Assembly: GCF_020439865.1 (NCBI RefSeq)
Contig: NZ_JAGRPF010000079.1
Coordinates: 62,001 to 126,000, forward strand
Source: Prosthecobacter sp.
Lineage (GTDB): Bacteria; Verrucomicrobiota; Verrucomicrobiia; Verrucomicrobiales; Verrucomicrobiaceae
DNA: 64,000 bases
Reading direction: 5' to 3'
The notes beneath the pieces were generated by a model. That model was not told where the DNA came from and searched no databases. It saw nothing but the letters and a program-made list of their open reading frames with translations. A program made the translations under genes and the position numbers. This document shows, piece after piece, positions 25,930 through 35,085 of the stretch; position 1 is the first letter of the stretch; every line of letters begins with the position of its first letter.

Positions 25930-26850
25930 TCATTTGCTGGATGCTGCTCTGCGCCGCCACCACGCGGCGAGCGAACTGCCGATGACGCAGTGGCATACGG
26001 CCGAGAGCGCCGCAGGCACCGGCGTGAGCGGATTGGCAAAGTGCGTGGCGGCGAGCTTGGCACCCAGACCGGAGTTTTGCATCCCCACCTCGATGGACAC
26101 CGTGCGCGCGTCGCGTTCGGGCAGCTTGAACACGCGAGCGAGCACATAGCCGAGGCCAAATCCCAGGCCGTGAACGAGGAACACGGCGGCCAGCAGCAGG
26201 AGTGCGGATTCGGAAATGGCCTTCTTTTGCGCTCCGACAATGGCACCGACGATCAGGATGATGAAGAAGATGCTCACCAGCGGGGTGACGGGTTCGATTC
26301 GCCGCACGACGTTGCCGAGAAAGTGATTCAGCAGCAACCCGGCGAGGACGGGCAGCACTACCACGGTGGCCATGTCCAGCAGCATGTCGCCCACGGGAAC
26401 CGGCACCTGCGCCCCTGCGAGCAGGTCCGTGAGAAGCGGGGTCAGGCCCACCGCGGCGAAGGTCGAGCAGGCGGTCATGAGGACGGACAGCGGGAGATTG
26501 CCACCGGCCAGATGGGTGATGACGTTCGAGGCTGTTCCTCCGGGGCAGCAGGCGACCAGGATGAGGCCGACGGCAAACGGAGGGGGCAGTTGCAGCAACG
26601 TGGCCACGCTCCAGCCCGCCAGCGGCATGATGACAAATTGAAGGCCGATCCCGACGAGTGCGATCCACGGCGTGCGCAGGGCATCGCGGAAATCGGCGAA
26701 GCGCAGGGTCAGGCCCATGCCCAGCATGATGATGCCCAGCCCCTGCGGGATATAGGCCCGGAACCAGATGAAATGGGCAGGCACCAGCCAGGCCCAAATT
26801 AGACCGATGGCGAGCCAGAGGGCGAAGGCATTGTTGAGGCGGGCAAGCAT
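25930..26850 (-). CDS. Bile acid:sodium symporter (BASS) family transporter
   Basis: A 306-residue membrane protein with about nine to ten hydrophobic segments. Family marks are IIMLGMGLTL near residues 40-49, ILVACCPGGTASNVITHLAGG near 96-116, and TVSIEVGMQNSGLGAKLA near 246-263, which match the sodium-binding crossover regions of BASS proteins. It should move an organic anion (bile-acid-like, pantoate, pyruvate or similar) with sodium across the inner membrane. It precedes the PSCyt1 operon by 43 bases on the same strand and may share its transcript. Substrate unknown. Confidence 0.92.
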   Translation of the reverse strand: MLARLNNAFALWLAIGLIWAWLVPAHFIWFRAYIPQGLGIIMLGMGLTLRFADFRDALRTPWIALVGIGLQFVIMPLAGWSVATLLQLPPPFAVGLILVACCPGGTASNVITHLAGGNLPLSVLMTACSTFAAVGLTPLLTDLLAGAQVPVPVGDMLLDMATVVVLPVLAGLLLNHFLGNVVRRIEPVTPLVSIFFIILIVGAIVGAQKKAISESALLLLAAVFLVHGLGFGLGYVLARVFKLPERDARTVSIEVGMQNSGLGAKLAATHFANPLTPVPAALSAVCHCVIGSSLAAWWRRRAASSK

Positions 26851-27001
26851 GAAGAGCGGATCATCGGCAGAGGGGCGGCCAGTTCAAGCCTTGGGCCACC
26901 TTTGCACTTTTTGCTTCCCGATTAGTTAAGAATGGCTTATTATCAACCGATTAGGTCCTTCGGCGTCGAGCTTTGGGACATCGTGAAGTCACCACCGATA
27001 C

Positions 27002-27949
27002 ATGCCTCCCCTTGTCCTCCAGGAACGAATTTCCGCTCGGAAGAGCGACTTCGAGCCGTTGCTGCAAATGGACGATCTGCTGCGTGAGCTGATCGCTGCC
27101 GGCGGTCCGATGCCGACGGAGTATGCGCTGCTGAACCGCACATTGCGGCAGCTTGGCGACGCGGTGCGGGCGAAGGTGATCGCGCGTGACGATGTGATGG
27201 CCTATGCGCATGACATCACGAGCCGTTACCTCGATGGCACGATGCAGTCCCGGGCGTTAGGAAAGAAGCACGGTTACAGCGGCGACTTTGAGATCATCGA
27301 GGCGATCTACACGCTGCAAACCGCCCAGGAGCCCCATCTGCGCCGCTGGGACCTGTATTTTCATTCGCAGGCGGCCCCGAACGCGGTGCGCAACCGCAAA
27401 GCGTATTTCCATCAGTTGCTGAACTCCCACTCGGCGGGGCGTCCCAAGGCACCTCTCAACGTTCTGAACGTCGCCAGCGGTCCGGCGCGCGACGTGCGCG
27501 AGTGGGTGCTGGACAATCCGGAGCGCGAGGTGTTTTTTGACTGCGTGGACGCGGAGATTCATGCAATCGAGCACGCGAAGAAACTGTGCGCACCGTTTGC
27601 GAAACGCGTGGAGTTCTATCACCGCAACGTGTTACGCTTTATTCCTGCCAAAGGCTATGAATTGGTATGGTCGGCGGGTTTGTTCGACTACCTTACCGAC
27701 CGCACTTTTGTTTACCTGCTCAAGGCGCTGATGACGGTGACGAAGCGCGGCGGAGAGGTCGTGGTGGGCAATTTCTCTGACTTCAACCCTAGCCGCGACT
27801 ACATGGAGTTGCTCGGAGACTGGGTATTGCATCATCGCACCCGTGATCACCTGCGTGAGCTCGCGTTGGAAGCTGGGGCCGCGGCGGATTCCATCGAGAT
27901 CCAATGGGAGCCTGAAGAAGTGAACCTGTTCCTGCACGTGCGCCGCTAG
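27002..27949 (+). CDS. Class I SAM-dependent methyltransferase
   Basis: A 315-residue soluble protein. A helical N-terminal part of about 145 residues (HGYSGDFEIIEAIYT) precedes a Rossmann-type domain with motif I variant LNVLNVASGPARDVREW near 158-174, the acidic end FFDCVDAEIHAIEHA, and motif IV/V-like YELVWSAGLFDYL. The target is not evident; an extracellular-factor-like (EEF-like) or small-molecule methyltransferase is possible. It is convergent with the arginyltransferase-like gene: the two stop codons share the palindrome CTAG at 27946-27949. Confidence 0.8.
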   Translation: MPPLVLQERISARKSDFEPLLQMDDLLRELIAAGGPMPTEYALLNRTLRQLGDAVRAKVIARDDVMAYAHDITSRYLDGTMQSRALGKKHGYSGDFEIIEAIYTLQTAQEPHLRRWDLYFHSQAAPNAVRNRKAYFHQLLNSHSAGRPKAPLNVLNVASGPARDVREWVLDNPEREVFFDCVDAEIHAIEHAKKLCAPFAKRVEFYHRNVLRFIPAKGYELVWSAGLFDYLTDRTFVYLLKALMTVTKRGGEVVVGNFSDFNPSRDYMELLGDWVLHHRTRDHLRELALEAGAAADSIEIQWEPEEVNLFLHVRR

Positions 27950-28602
27950 GGCAGGGGAAGCCATTCGCCCGTGGACCAATCGAGAAACTCCGTGCCGCGA
28001 AACTGCTTTTTGTAGTCGTAGACGCTGGGCTCGTGCGTGGCGTAGCCGGGATAAAGCCAGCGCAGGCCGGACTCGCGGCAGTGCTGGATCTCCAGCAGCA
28101 TGGTGAAGATGCCGAGGCTGCGTCTGGCGTCTTCCGGTTCGAAGAGGCCATAGACGCTGGAGGCGGCCCCGTCTCCCATGTCGAAAAAGCTGGCGGCGAG
28201 GAGTCGTGGCCCGTTGAAGACACGCACCATGCGGCAGTTGCAGGGGCCTTTTCCAGGATCTGGGCCTAGAAAGGTCTCCAGCGCTTCAGGAATGTTGTGA
28301 GTAAAGCGCTGTTTGTGGCGCTGAAACAGGGCGCGCAAATCATCATCGAGCACGGCCGGACCGAAATCGTGATGCAGGTCGGCATTTCTACGCAACACCC
28401 GGCGCTGGCTCTTGGTGAAGGTGCAGGACACAAGATTGATGCGCAGCGGCGTTATCGTTTGAGCGCCGCCGTCGCTCGTCGGCTGCGTGCTGTAACGAAA
28501 GAAATACCTGCCAAAATGCCGCCAGCCCGCCGCCCACAGCTTGTCCATGATTTCCGCAGGCACAGAATCGCAGATGAATGCGTCGTCGAGGGCGGGCGTC
28601 AT
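27946..28602 (-). CDS. Arginyl/leucyl-tRNA--protein transferase-like (ATE C-terminal type)
   Basis: A 218-residue protein resembling the aminoacyl-tRNA--protein transferase (Ate1/Bpt) family. PLRINLVSCTFTKSQRRVLR is near residues 53-72, RFTHNIPEALETFLG is central, and LLAASFFDMGDGAASSVYGL and LRWLYPGYATH follow in the GNAT-like core. Family enzymes add Arg or Leu to protein N-termini, marking them for ClpS/ClpAP. The N-terminal CxxC zinc/redox pair usual in the family is not visible, and no clpS or clpA is nearby. Family placement is good; the exact amino acid transferred is not predictable. Confidence 0.8.
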   Translation of the reverse strand: MTPALDDAFICDSVPAEIMDKLWAAGWRHFGRYFFRYSTQPTSDGGAQTITPLRINLVSCTFTKSQRRVLRRNADLHHDFGPAVLDDDLRALFQRHKQRFTHNIPEALETFLGPDPGKGPCNCRMVRVFNGPRLLAASFFDMGDGAASSVYGLFEPEDARRSLGIFTMLLEIQHCRESGLRWLYPGYATHEPSVYDYKKQFRGTEFLDWSTGEWLPLP

Positions 28603-28682
28603 AGGCTCTCATTATACCAGTCCCGCAGTTTGACAATCCCGCCCATGCCCACACACTCGGGACACGGCAGCCCCTCACGCCC

Positions 28683-30401
28683 ATGAACCTCCTCCAACGC
28701 ATCGAACGCGTCTTCTTCTGGCTCTCTTCGGCCTCTTCTGACAACCTCGATCAATGTCCGGCGTGGGAGCGGCGCAAGTATGTGGCATTCGGGGCGACGG
28801 TGCTTGTGCCGTCCACGTTCGCGATCATCGCATGTGCGTATGCGCTTTCCACGCTGACGGACAATTGGTGGATCATCGCGCCGGTGTCGCTCGTGTGGTC
28901 ATTCATCATTCTCACGGTTGACCGGGCGTTGCTGGCGACGTACCGCGCCTACCAGTCTATCTTCCGCAAGGCCGCGCAGTTTTCACTGCGCATCGTGGTG
29001 GCGGCGCTGATGGGCATCACCATCTCGCATCCGCTTACGCTGCTGCTATTTAAAGACACCGTGACGTCGGTCATTGAAAAGCATCGTCAGGGTGAGATCG
29101 AGTCAGCACGTGAGACTTCGAAGCAGCAAAAGGCGGCGGTGGAGGCACGAATTGCACCATTGGAGGCAGAGATCGCGAAACAGCGCGAGAACTGGAACGC
29201 TACCTTCAATGCCAAGTTCCTCGATGAAAACGGCAAGCCTGTCGAAAAGCCGCTCTCTGACGACGAAAAGAAGGCCAAGGCCGAGCGTGAGGCGAAAATT
29301 GCCGAGGCGGTGGCTCCGGGTAAAATGCGTCTTGAAGCTCTCGACAAGGAGACGGCCACCATCAGCGCCGACTATCAAAAAATCGCGGCAGAGCTCAACC
29401 ATTGGCAGACGGAGTTTGAACGCGAGGTCAACGGTCAGCGCAGCGGCATCATCGGCCTCGGTCCGCGGGCGAAGAGCATTCAGGAGGACCAGCTCACCTG
29501 GCGCCGTGCCGAGTCCGCACGTCTGAGCGGCGTGCTGGATACGATGACGAAGAACCGCGTGGTTCTTGTGGCCGAGATCAAGGCCGCCGAAGACGGCGTG
29601 AATGCTGCGCTGGATGCCAAGGCCGCGGAAGAAGCCATACGCAACAAGGCTGAGCAGGATCGAATTCAGGCCCTGAAGGAAAAGGTGCAGACGGAGCAGG
29701 CGGACGCATTTGTCGGCCAGCAAAATGCCATTCGCGAGACGCTGAAGGCGCAGATCGACGCCTTGCTGCTCCAGTTGCAAAACTACCACGCCGAAATCAC
29801 CCAGCTCGTGAAGGACGAGGACACGCGCATCGCCGGCATCAGGGCTGAGCCGCGGCGCGACATTCTCACGCAGACGCTGGCGTTGCATGAGCTCTTCGAA
29901 AACGGCCAGCAGGGCGGCATGTTTGCCCTCGTGGCCTACCTCGTGCTCACGGCGCTGTTCATGCTGGTGGACACGATCCCGCTGGTCGTGAAGTTCTTTT
30001 CCAAACCAGGTCCGTATGACACGATGCTGGACCGCGAGGAGGTGAAGTATGACGGTGAGCGTCAGGCCTTCTTGAACAGCTTCAACGGCTACATGAAGGA
30101 GCTGAGCCAGAGCAAGCTGCTGCATCTCACGCAGAACAAGCCGCTGGAACGCGCGCTGATCGAAGGTGCGGACCGCACGCGTGCTGCGAAGGGATTTCTG
30201 GAGCACCTCATGGAGCTGGAGCGGGCGTTTGAAGAGAAGAACCGACTGGCCCGTGAGCAGGCGGCGGCAGGAGGCATCACCCGCACCACCGACGCTTTGG
30301 AAGACATGGCGAGCAAGTTCTACGCCGACCTGCACAAACGCATGGAGCAGTTCTTCAACGAAGACAGCGGAAGCCGGACCCCTATCACCGGGCGGGTGTA
30401 G
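28683..30401 (+). CDS. DUF4407 membrane protein with long coiled coil
   Basis: A 572-residue protein matching the DUF4407 pattern. The N-terminal block ERVFFWLSSASSDNLDQCP is followed by hydrophobic segments near 35-60, 65-80 and 98-125. A long Glu/Lys/Ala-rich coiled coil covers about 135-395 (SARETSKQQKAAVEARIAPL). A fourth hydrophobic segment near 413-440 (GMFALVAYLVLTALFMLVD) precedes a soluble helical tail. Gram-negative members are membrane proteins of unknown function. It stands alone upstream of a DUF1501 gene, 50 bases apart on the same strand. Confidence 0.85.
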   Translation: MNLLQRIERVFFWLSSASSDNLDQCPAWERRKYVAFGATVLVPSTFAIIACAYALSTLTDNWWIIAPVSLVWSFIILTVDRALLATYRAYQSIFRKAAQFSLRIVVAALMGITISHPLTLLLFKDTVTSVIEKHRQGEIESARETSKQQKAAVEARIAPLEAEIAKQRENWNATFNAKFLDENGKPVEKPLSDDEKKAKAEREAKIAEAVAPGKMRLEALDKETATISADYQKIAAELNHWQTEFEREVNGQRSGIIGLGPRAKSIQEDQLTWRRAESARLSGVLDTMTKNRVVLVAEIKAAEDGVNAALDAKAAEEAIRNKAEQDRIQALKEKVQTEQADAFVGQQNAIRETLKAQIDALLLQLQNYHAEITQLVKDEDTRIAGIRAEPRRDILTQTLALHELFENGQQGGMFALVAYLVLTALFMLVDTIPLVVKFFSKPGPYDTMLDREEVKYDGERQAFLNSFNGYMKELSQSKLLHLTQNKPLERALIEGADRTRAAKGFLEHLMELERAFEEKNRLAREQAAAGGITRTTDALEDMASKFYADLHKRMEQFFNEDSGSRTPITGRV

Positions 30402-30451
30402 CCGTTGCTGCCGGGCAGCAAGAGCAGCGGTTTCGAGCCGTATCTTAAGGT

Positions 30452-31873
30452 GTGAAAGCACCGCCTTCAGCTCTGCCATTCAGCCGCCGCGCCATGTTGC
30501 GTAACTCGTGCGCGGGATTCGGCTATCTTGCTTTGCAGGGCGTTCTTGGACTCGATTCGGCTCAGGCGGCGGTGGTTGATCCGCTGGCACCGAAGCAGCC
30601 GCATTTTCCGGCCCGGGCAAAGCGGGTCATATTCTTGCTGATGAAGGGCGGGCCCTCGCAGGTGGATACGTTTGACCCGAAGCCGCTGTTGGATCGTGAT
30701 CATGGCAAGCCGCCGCCGTTCGCGCTTCCGCGCGTAAAATTCGCGCAGACGGGCAATCTGCTGCGTTCGCCTTGGAAATTTCGTCAGTATGGACAGAGCG
30801 GTCTGGCGGTGAGCGATTTGTTTCCCCATGTGGCCAAGCATGTGGACGACATGTGCATCATCCGCTCGATGCATGGCACGAACCCGGCGCACGGCGGTGC
30901 GTTGCTGAAGCTTCACACAGGCAGTGACACGTTCGTGCGACCGAGCATGGGGTCATGGGTCAGCTACGGCTTGGGCACCGAAAATTCCGACCTGCCGGCC
31001 TTTATCACGATTTGCCCGACATTGGCGCATGGCGGCGTGAACAACTGGGGCTCTGCCTTCCTGCCGGCGCACTGCCAAGGCACGCCTTTGGGCAATGCGA
31101 GCGTTCCGGCTGATCAGGCGGTGGTAAAACACATCCATAACAAGATGCTGTCGCCAGAAATGCAGCGTTCGCAGCTCGATCTCGTGTCGCAGATGAACCA
31201 CTCGTATCTGGAGACGACCGGGGCGAATGCCGCGCTGGAGGCGCGAATCAATTCGTTTGAACTGGCCTACCGCATGCAATCGACCCTGCCTGATTTACAG
31301 GACATTTCCGGTGAAACCGAGGCGACGCGGAAGCTGTACGGCCTCGACGATCCTGTGACCGCGAATTTTGGCCGGCAGTGCCTCATGGCGCGACGCTTCG
31401 CGGAGCGCGGCGTACGTTTTGTGCAGGTGACGCACAGCGATGGTTTTGTGCAATGGGATCAGCACGGCGATCTGCTCAAGGGACACACGAAAAATGCCGC
31501 CGAGGTGGACAAGCCCATCGCCGGTCTGCTCGCCGATCTCAAGTCGCGTGGGCTGTTAGAGGACACGCTGGTGATCTGGGGCGGCGAGTTTGGCCGCACA
31601 CCCGTGGCGCAGGGTGCGGACGGCCGCGATCACAATCCTCATGGGTTCACCATGTGGCTGGCGGGCGGTGGCAGCAAACCGGGGACCGCGTATGGAGCGA
31701 CGGACGATTACGGATACTACGCGGCGGTAGACAAGGTCCACATCCACGATTTGCACGCGACCGTCCTGCATCTGCTCGGACTGAACCACCTGAAGCTCAC
31801 CTACCGCTATGCCGGACGTGATTTCCGTCTGACTGACATAGCAGGCGAGGTGGTGAAAGGCTTGATCGCGTAA
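30452..31873 (+). CDS. DUF1501 protein with Tat-like signal
   Basis: A 473-residue DUF1501 protein. A GTG at 30452 gives the N-terminus with [20 protein letters not shown], a twin-arginine-type signal; the next ATG, at 30494, would cut the arginines off. Family blocks are [30 protein letters not shown] and [21 protein letters not shown]. The facing gene is a DUF1549/DUF1553 protein, so the usual partner is present but convergent rather than in the same operon. A strong hairpin separates the two stops. Function not established. Confidence 0.92.
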   Translation: MKAPPSALPFSRRAMLRNSCAGFGYLALQGVLGLDSAQAAVVDPLAPKQPHFPARAKRVIFLLMKGGPSQVDTFDPKPLLDRDHGKPPPFALPRVKFAQTGNLLRSPWKFRQYGQSGLAVSDLFPHVAKHVDDMCIIRSMHGTNPAHGGALLKLHTGSDTFVRPSMGSWVSYGLGTENSDLPAFITICPTLAHGGVNNWGSAFLPAHCQGTPLGNASVPADQAVVKHIHNKMLSPEMQRSQLDLVSQMNHSYLETTGANAALEARINSFELAYRMQSTLPDLQDISGETEATRKLYGLDDPVTANFGRQCLMARRFAERGVRFVQVTHSDGFVQWDQHGDLLKGHTKNAAEVDKPIAGLLADLKSRGLLEDTLVIWGGEFGRTPVAQGADGRDHNPHGFTMWLAGGGSKPGTAYGATDDYGYYAAVDKVHIHDLHATVLHLLGLNHLKLTYRYAGRDFRLTDIAGEVVKGLIA

Positions 31874-31880
31874 AAACGGA

Positions 31881-31912
31881 AACGCGGAATGTGATTGTTC
31901 ACATTCCGCGTT
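31881..31912. terminator. Bidirectional terminator-like hairpin between convergent DUF1501 and DUF1549 genes
   Basis: Perfect 14-base stem AACGCGGAATGTGA (31881-31894) / TCACATTCCGCGTT (31899-31912) with a 4-base loop TTGT. The minus-strand side is followed by TCCGTTTTTA, a short U-rich tail; the plus side is not. Confidence 0.75.
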
Positions 31913-31947
31913 GAAACAGGAAACGAAGACAGGCAGACGGCCCGGGA

Positions 31948-34230
31948 CTACTGGATGAAGAAGAACTGCCTTGTGTTCAGCACCGTCCAAAGCACGTCAC
32001 CGCGGTCTGTGGCGTCGGCATTGTCCACGATGGGCTTGAGCAGCGCGCGCTCCTCCGGAGTGGCCTTGCGGCTCATCAGGCTCAGATAAACAGTGTCGAT
32101 CACCGCATCTGCACCGTTCACTTTGACCTTGTCCATGGCGCGGGAGATGACGGTGTAACGGTTCAGCAAATTGGAAAAAACCTTGCCGTTCAGAAGCATG
32201 AGCGCCTGCCCAACGCTGGCTTCGTCATTCGCGTTTTCGACGAGTTCGCGATCGCTCTGGCCGAATTCGCGCAGGAAGTGGCCGTTGGGAGCCGGGCTGC
32301 GCAGGTCTGCGGCACGGAGCATGTAGGTGTCGCGGAAGCTCTCCCATGCGGTGAGGGATGCCTTTTCGTTTTTGTCATCCACGTCAAAACGTTCGGCGTC
32401 GGCCTTGGTGCGGGCCTTTGCCTGTTCTTGGAGCTTGGTGCGGCGCTGTCTCGCGAGGATTCCGAGCGCTTCGTCCATGCTGAGGACTTCTCCGTCCTTC
32501 TTGGACTTGAGGGCGGTCTCGACCTCCCTGACAAATTCCTCGTCCTTGCTGAATTCGCTGAGTTTACCTTCGTGCGCCAGTTCGGCAAAGCGCTTGAAGC
32601 CGGTGTCATAGACCACGGCATCCACCGCCTCGTCGATGCGCTTGCGCTGGCTTTGGATGGCCCTGCGGGCTGCGCGGATGGCATCTTCATCCTTCTGCTT
32701 CGACGCTGCTTCCATGCGCTCCTGGGCTTCGCGGACTTCGGCGGCGAGTTCCTTCTGCCTCTGGGCGACCTTGACGGTGCAGTCCTGGAGCTGTTTCGGC
32801 GTGAGGCTGTTCAACGCGCGGTCGAGCCACTCGATCCGGCGCAGGGAAACTTCGGCAGCGACCTTGGTCTCGATGCTCGGAGCGTCGGGATTGGGCTTGT
32901 AGAGCGTGACCATGCTGTCCCAAATCTGTTCGGCACTCATGCGGCGGAGGAGCGGGCCGGGGAAGTTGTAGATTTCGCCGAGTTCGACATCTTTGGTGTA
33001 GGCGGTGCGCTGGTAGGCGGCGGAATTCAGGATGACGCGCAGGTAGGCCTTCATGTCGTAGTTCAACGACTTCATGGTGTCTTCGAGGAAGGACATCAGT
33101 TGCGGATTGCTCGGCACGGTGCTGTCGGTGATTTCATCGACGGGTTCGATGAGTCCCTGGCCCATCAGTTTTTTCCAAAGTCGGTTGGCGATCACCGTGG
33201 TGAAGCGCGGGTTGTCCTTGCTCGTCATCCAGCCGGCGTAGGCGGCGATGGGGGACTTGTCCTTTTTCATGATGTCTCCGTCTTTGCTAAAAGAGGCGGG
33301 GATGAAGGGCTTGATCTCCTGCTTGGGTTTCGCGTCCGTGTATTGGTAGTCGTGCGGCAGGCGCAGGGTCTTGCGGTGCGACTCGTCGAGCACGGTGTTG
33401 TAGCGCAACGGGCGGAGGATTTCCGTCATGGCCCGGGTCACGTCCTTGCGCTCGATGCCCGCCGGCAGATCAAACTTGGACACCGGGCTCTTGTAGCTGC
33501 TCTTTTTGCTTTTGCCCGCACCACCGTAGATGGCCTGGGCGAGCAACGGATTGGTGAGGCCGTTGGTGCCCGTCATGCCGTAGCTGTAGGCGGCCATCTG
33601 GTAGTAATCCATCTGCGACCACTTGTCGAAAGGGTGGTTGTGGCATTGGGCGCAGACCATGCTGGTGCCGAGAAAGATCTGGGTGGTCACCGCCATGTTG
33701 TCGAGAGGCATGTTGTAGTCGCGGATGTAGAAACCGACGGCGCCATTCTCATACGTCTTGCCGTCTGCGGATACGACCTCACGCACCATCTCGTCGTAGG
33801 GCTTGTTTGTGCGCAGCGAGTCCTTCAGCCACTTCGAATAACCGTAAAAGGCCGGGAGGCTCTGGCCGCCGCCGACCATGTTGCTCTTCATGCGCAGGAT
33901 GTCGCCCCAGTAGTTGTAGTAGTTCTGCACGTAGCCGTCGCTGGCGAGAAGCTGGTCGATCAACTGGGCGCGCTTGTCGGCTTCGCTGCTCTTCAGGAAT
34001 TCGGTGGTTTCACGCAGCGTCGGGATTCGGCCCACGACATCGAGGTAAACACGGCGAACGAAGACCTCGTCGCTCGCCGGGGCGTTTGGCTGGATTTTTT
34101 CCTTGGCGAGCTTGGCGTTGACGAGTTCGTCGATCTTGCTGGCGGTGGCCTTGAGGTCAGGGGCGGCGCCGGACGTCATGGTGAACGCCATGGACGAGAC
34201 GAGGAGAAAGCTGAGGGGATTGATCTTCAT
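31948..34230 (-). CDS. DUF1549/DUF1553 protein without PSCyt1 domain
   Basis: A 760-residue exported protein with a signal peptide (MKINPLSFLLVSSMAFTMTSGA). DUF1549 is at about 28-225 (RRVYLDVVGRIPTLRETTEF; CAQCHNHPFDKW near 193), with DUF1553 from about 345 (NPRFTTVIANRLWKKLMGQG). A charged helical region near 490-600 (QRQKELAAEVREAQERMEAA) looks like a coiled coil. The N-terminal planctomycete cytochrome domain of the two other copies is absent. Its start codon is preceded on the coding strand by ten C in a row (34241-34232), which occupies the ribosome-binding region. It converges with a DUF1501 gene. Role unknown. Confidence 0.92.
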   Translation of the reverse strand: MKINPLSFLLVSSMAFTMTSGAAPDLKATASKIDELVNAKLAKEKIQPNAPASDEVFVRRVYLDVVGRIPTLRETTEFLKSSEADKRAQLIDQLLASDGYVQNYYNYWGDILRMKSNMVGGGQSLPAFYGYSKWLKDSLRTNKPYDEMVREVVSADGKTYENGAVGFYIRDYNMPLDNMAVTTQIFLGTSMVCAQCHNHPFDKWSQMDYYQMAAYSYGMTGTNGLTNPLLAQAIYGGAGKSKKSSYKSPVSKFDLPAGIERKDVTRAMTEILRPLRYNTVLDESHRKTLRLPHDYQYTDAKPKQEIKPFIPASFSKDGDIMKKDKSPIAAYAGWMTSKDNPRFTTVIANRLWKKLMGQGLIEPVDEITDSTVPSNPQLMSFLEDTMKSLNYDMKAYLRVILNSAAYQRTAYTKDVELGEIYNFPGPLLRRMSAEQIWDSMVTLYKPNPDAPSIETKVAAEVSLRRIEWLDRALNSLTPKQLQDCTVKVAQRQKELAAEVREAQERMEAASKQKDEDAIRAARRAIQSQRKRIDEAVDAVVYDTGFKRFAELAHEGKLSEFSKDEEFVREVETALKSKKDGEVLSMDEALGILARQRRTKLQEQAKARTKADAERFDVDDKNEKASLTAWESFRDTYMLRAADLRSPAPNGHFLREFGQSDRELVENANDEASVGQALMLLNGKVFSNLLNRYTVISRAMDKVKVNGADAVIDTVYLSLMSRKATPEERALLKPIVDNADATDRGDVLWTVLNTRQFFFIQ

Positions 34231-34231
34231 T

Positions 34232-34241
34232 GGGGGGGGGG
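34232..34241. repeat. Homopolymer of ten G (C10 on the coding strand) next to a start codon
   Basis: G10 on the plus strand is C10 on the minus strand, ending two bases before the ATG of the DUF1549 gene at 34230. It replaces any Shine-Dalgarno sequence and is prone to slippage in replication and in sequencing. Confidence 0.8.
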
Positions 34242-34336
34242 CAATGGGGTTGCGCGATAACGTCCTGCCCGAATAGGTCTTTCAGGCGCCTGGGCAATGA
34301 TCCTGCCAATTAACTGAGATTCTGCTGATTTTAGCT

Positions 34337-34366
34337 TTGACAATTCAGGCTGCTTTCCGACAGAAT
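34337..34366 (+). promoter_or_regulatory. Sigma-70-like promoter of the lipoprotein gene
   Basis: TTGACA (34337-34342), 18-base spacer, CAGAAT (34361-34366). Transcription would start near 34373, giving a leader of only about six bases before the ATG at 34379. The -10 box is imperfect. Confidence 0.45.
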
Positions 34367-34378
34367 CAGGGATTACTT

Positions 34379-35026
34379 ATGAAATTGCTCCTGCCCATCG
34401 CACTCCTCGCAAGTCTCGCCTCCTGCACAAGCCTGAAGAACAATCCGCGTCCTTCGGCCGAGCTTCCTTGCCGTGGTGCACCAGCAACGAATCAAGGACT
34501 GGCTTATGTGAGCGGAGGAGTCGGTCAGGGAGTCACCAGCACCTTGGATGTGACCGATGACAGCCTTAACTATGGCGGGAAAGTGGTGGATCGACAGGCA
34601 CGTGATTACACCAACATTGGCATGAACGCCGTCCGTCGCACGGATGATATCGCCTATCGTGAGGTCAATCGTTATGCAGACTACGGCATGGACACGGTGG
34701 ATGACGGCGCTGTCTACGGTGCGAGGGCCATCACCCGCTGGCCAGGCGTCGCGACCGGAATGATGAAACGTGGTCTCTTCTCCACAAGAAGGGTGTATCA
34801 GGCCACGATGAACACCTATGGAGAGACCGTGAATCGCGGCTACTTTGGGTTCTGGAACATCTTCAATCCGCCTGAGCCCAAGCCCTACATGGTTGGCAGC
34901 TTGAATGATCTGCACAACGCCTATGCGATGCCGGGTTCCAGCTGGCATTGCAGACTGCCTCAGCTTCCTGTTGAGCCGGAACCGGAAGTGACCGCGGGCA
35001 AAAACCCGGTCACCTACTCCAAGTAA
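34379..35026 (+). CDS. Lipoprotein of unknown function
   Basis: A 215-residue protein. The ATG at 34379 begins a lipoprotein signal (MKLLLPIALLASLASC, lipobox Cys 16). The mature part has a Gly/Asp/Tyr-rich middle (VTDDSLNYGGKVVDRQARDY) with recurring short words (YGGKVVD, YADYGMDTVDDG, YGARAIT), perhaps weak repeats of about 25 residues. A Pro-rich end follows (FNPPEPKP, PQLPVEPEPEV). No family recognised. It has its own promoter-like sequence and a strong terminator, so it is likely monocistronic. Confidence 0.8.
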   Translation: MKLLLPIALLASLASCTSLKNNPRPSAELPCRGAPATNQGLAYVSGGVGQGVTSTLDVTDDSLNYGGKVVDRQARDYTNIGMNAVRRTDDIAYREVNRYADYGMDTVDDGAVYGARAITRWPGVATGMMKRGLFSTRRVYQATMNTYGETVNRGYFGFWNIFNPPEPKPYMVGSLNDLHNAYAMPGSSWHCRLPQLPVEPEPEVTAGKNPVTYSK

Positions 35027-35042
35027 GTGGGATGATTTCATG

Positions 35043-35076
35043 CGGGAGCGGTCGCGAGACCGCTCCCGTTTTTTTT
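35043..35076 (+). terminator. Strong rho-independent terminator of the lipoprotein gene
   Basis: Perfect 11-base stem CGGGAGCGGTC (35043-35053) / GACCGCTCCCG (35058-35068), tetraloop GCGA, then eight T (35069-35076). It ends 10 bases before the HAD gene. Confidence 0.95.
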
Positions 35077-35085
35077 GATCTGATC

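Noticed and set aside
35032..35085. Upstream start for the HAD hydrolase
   Set aside because: The added codons translate the terminator stem and T-run; HAD motif I begins right after the ATG at 35086.
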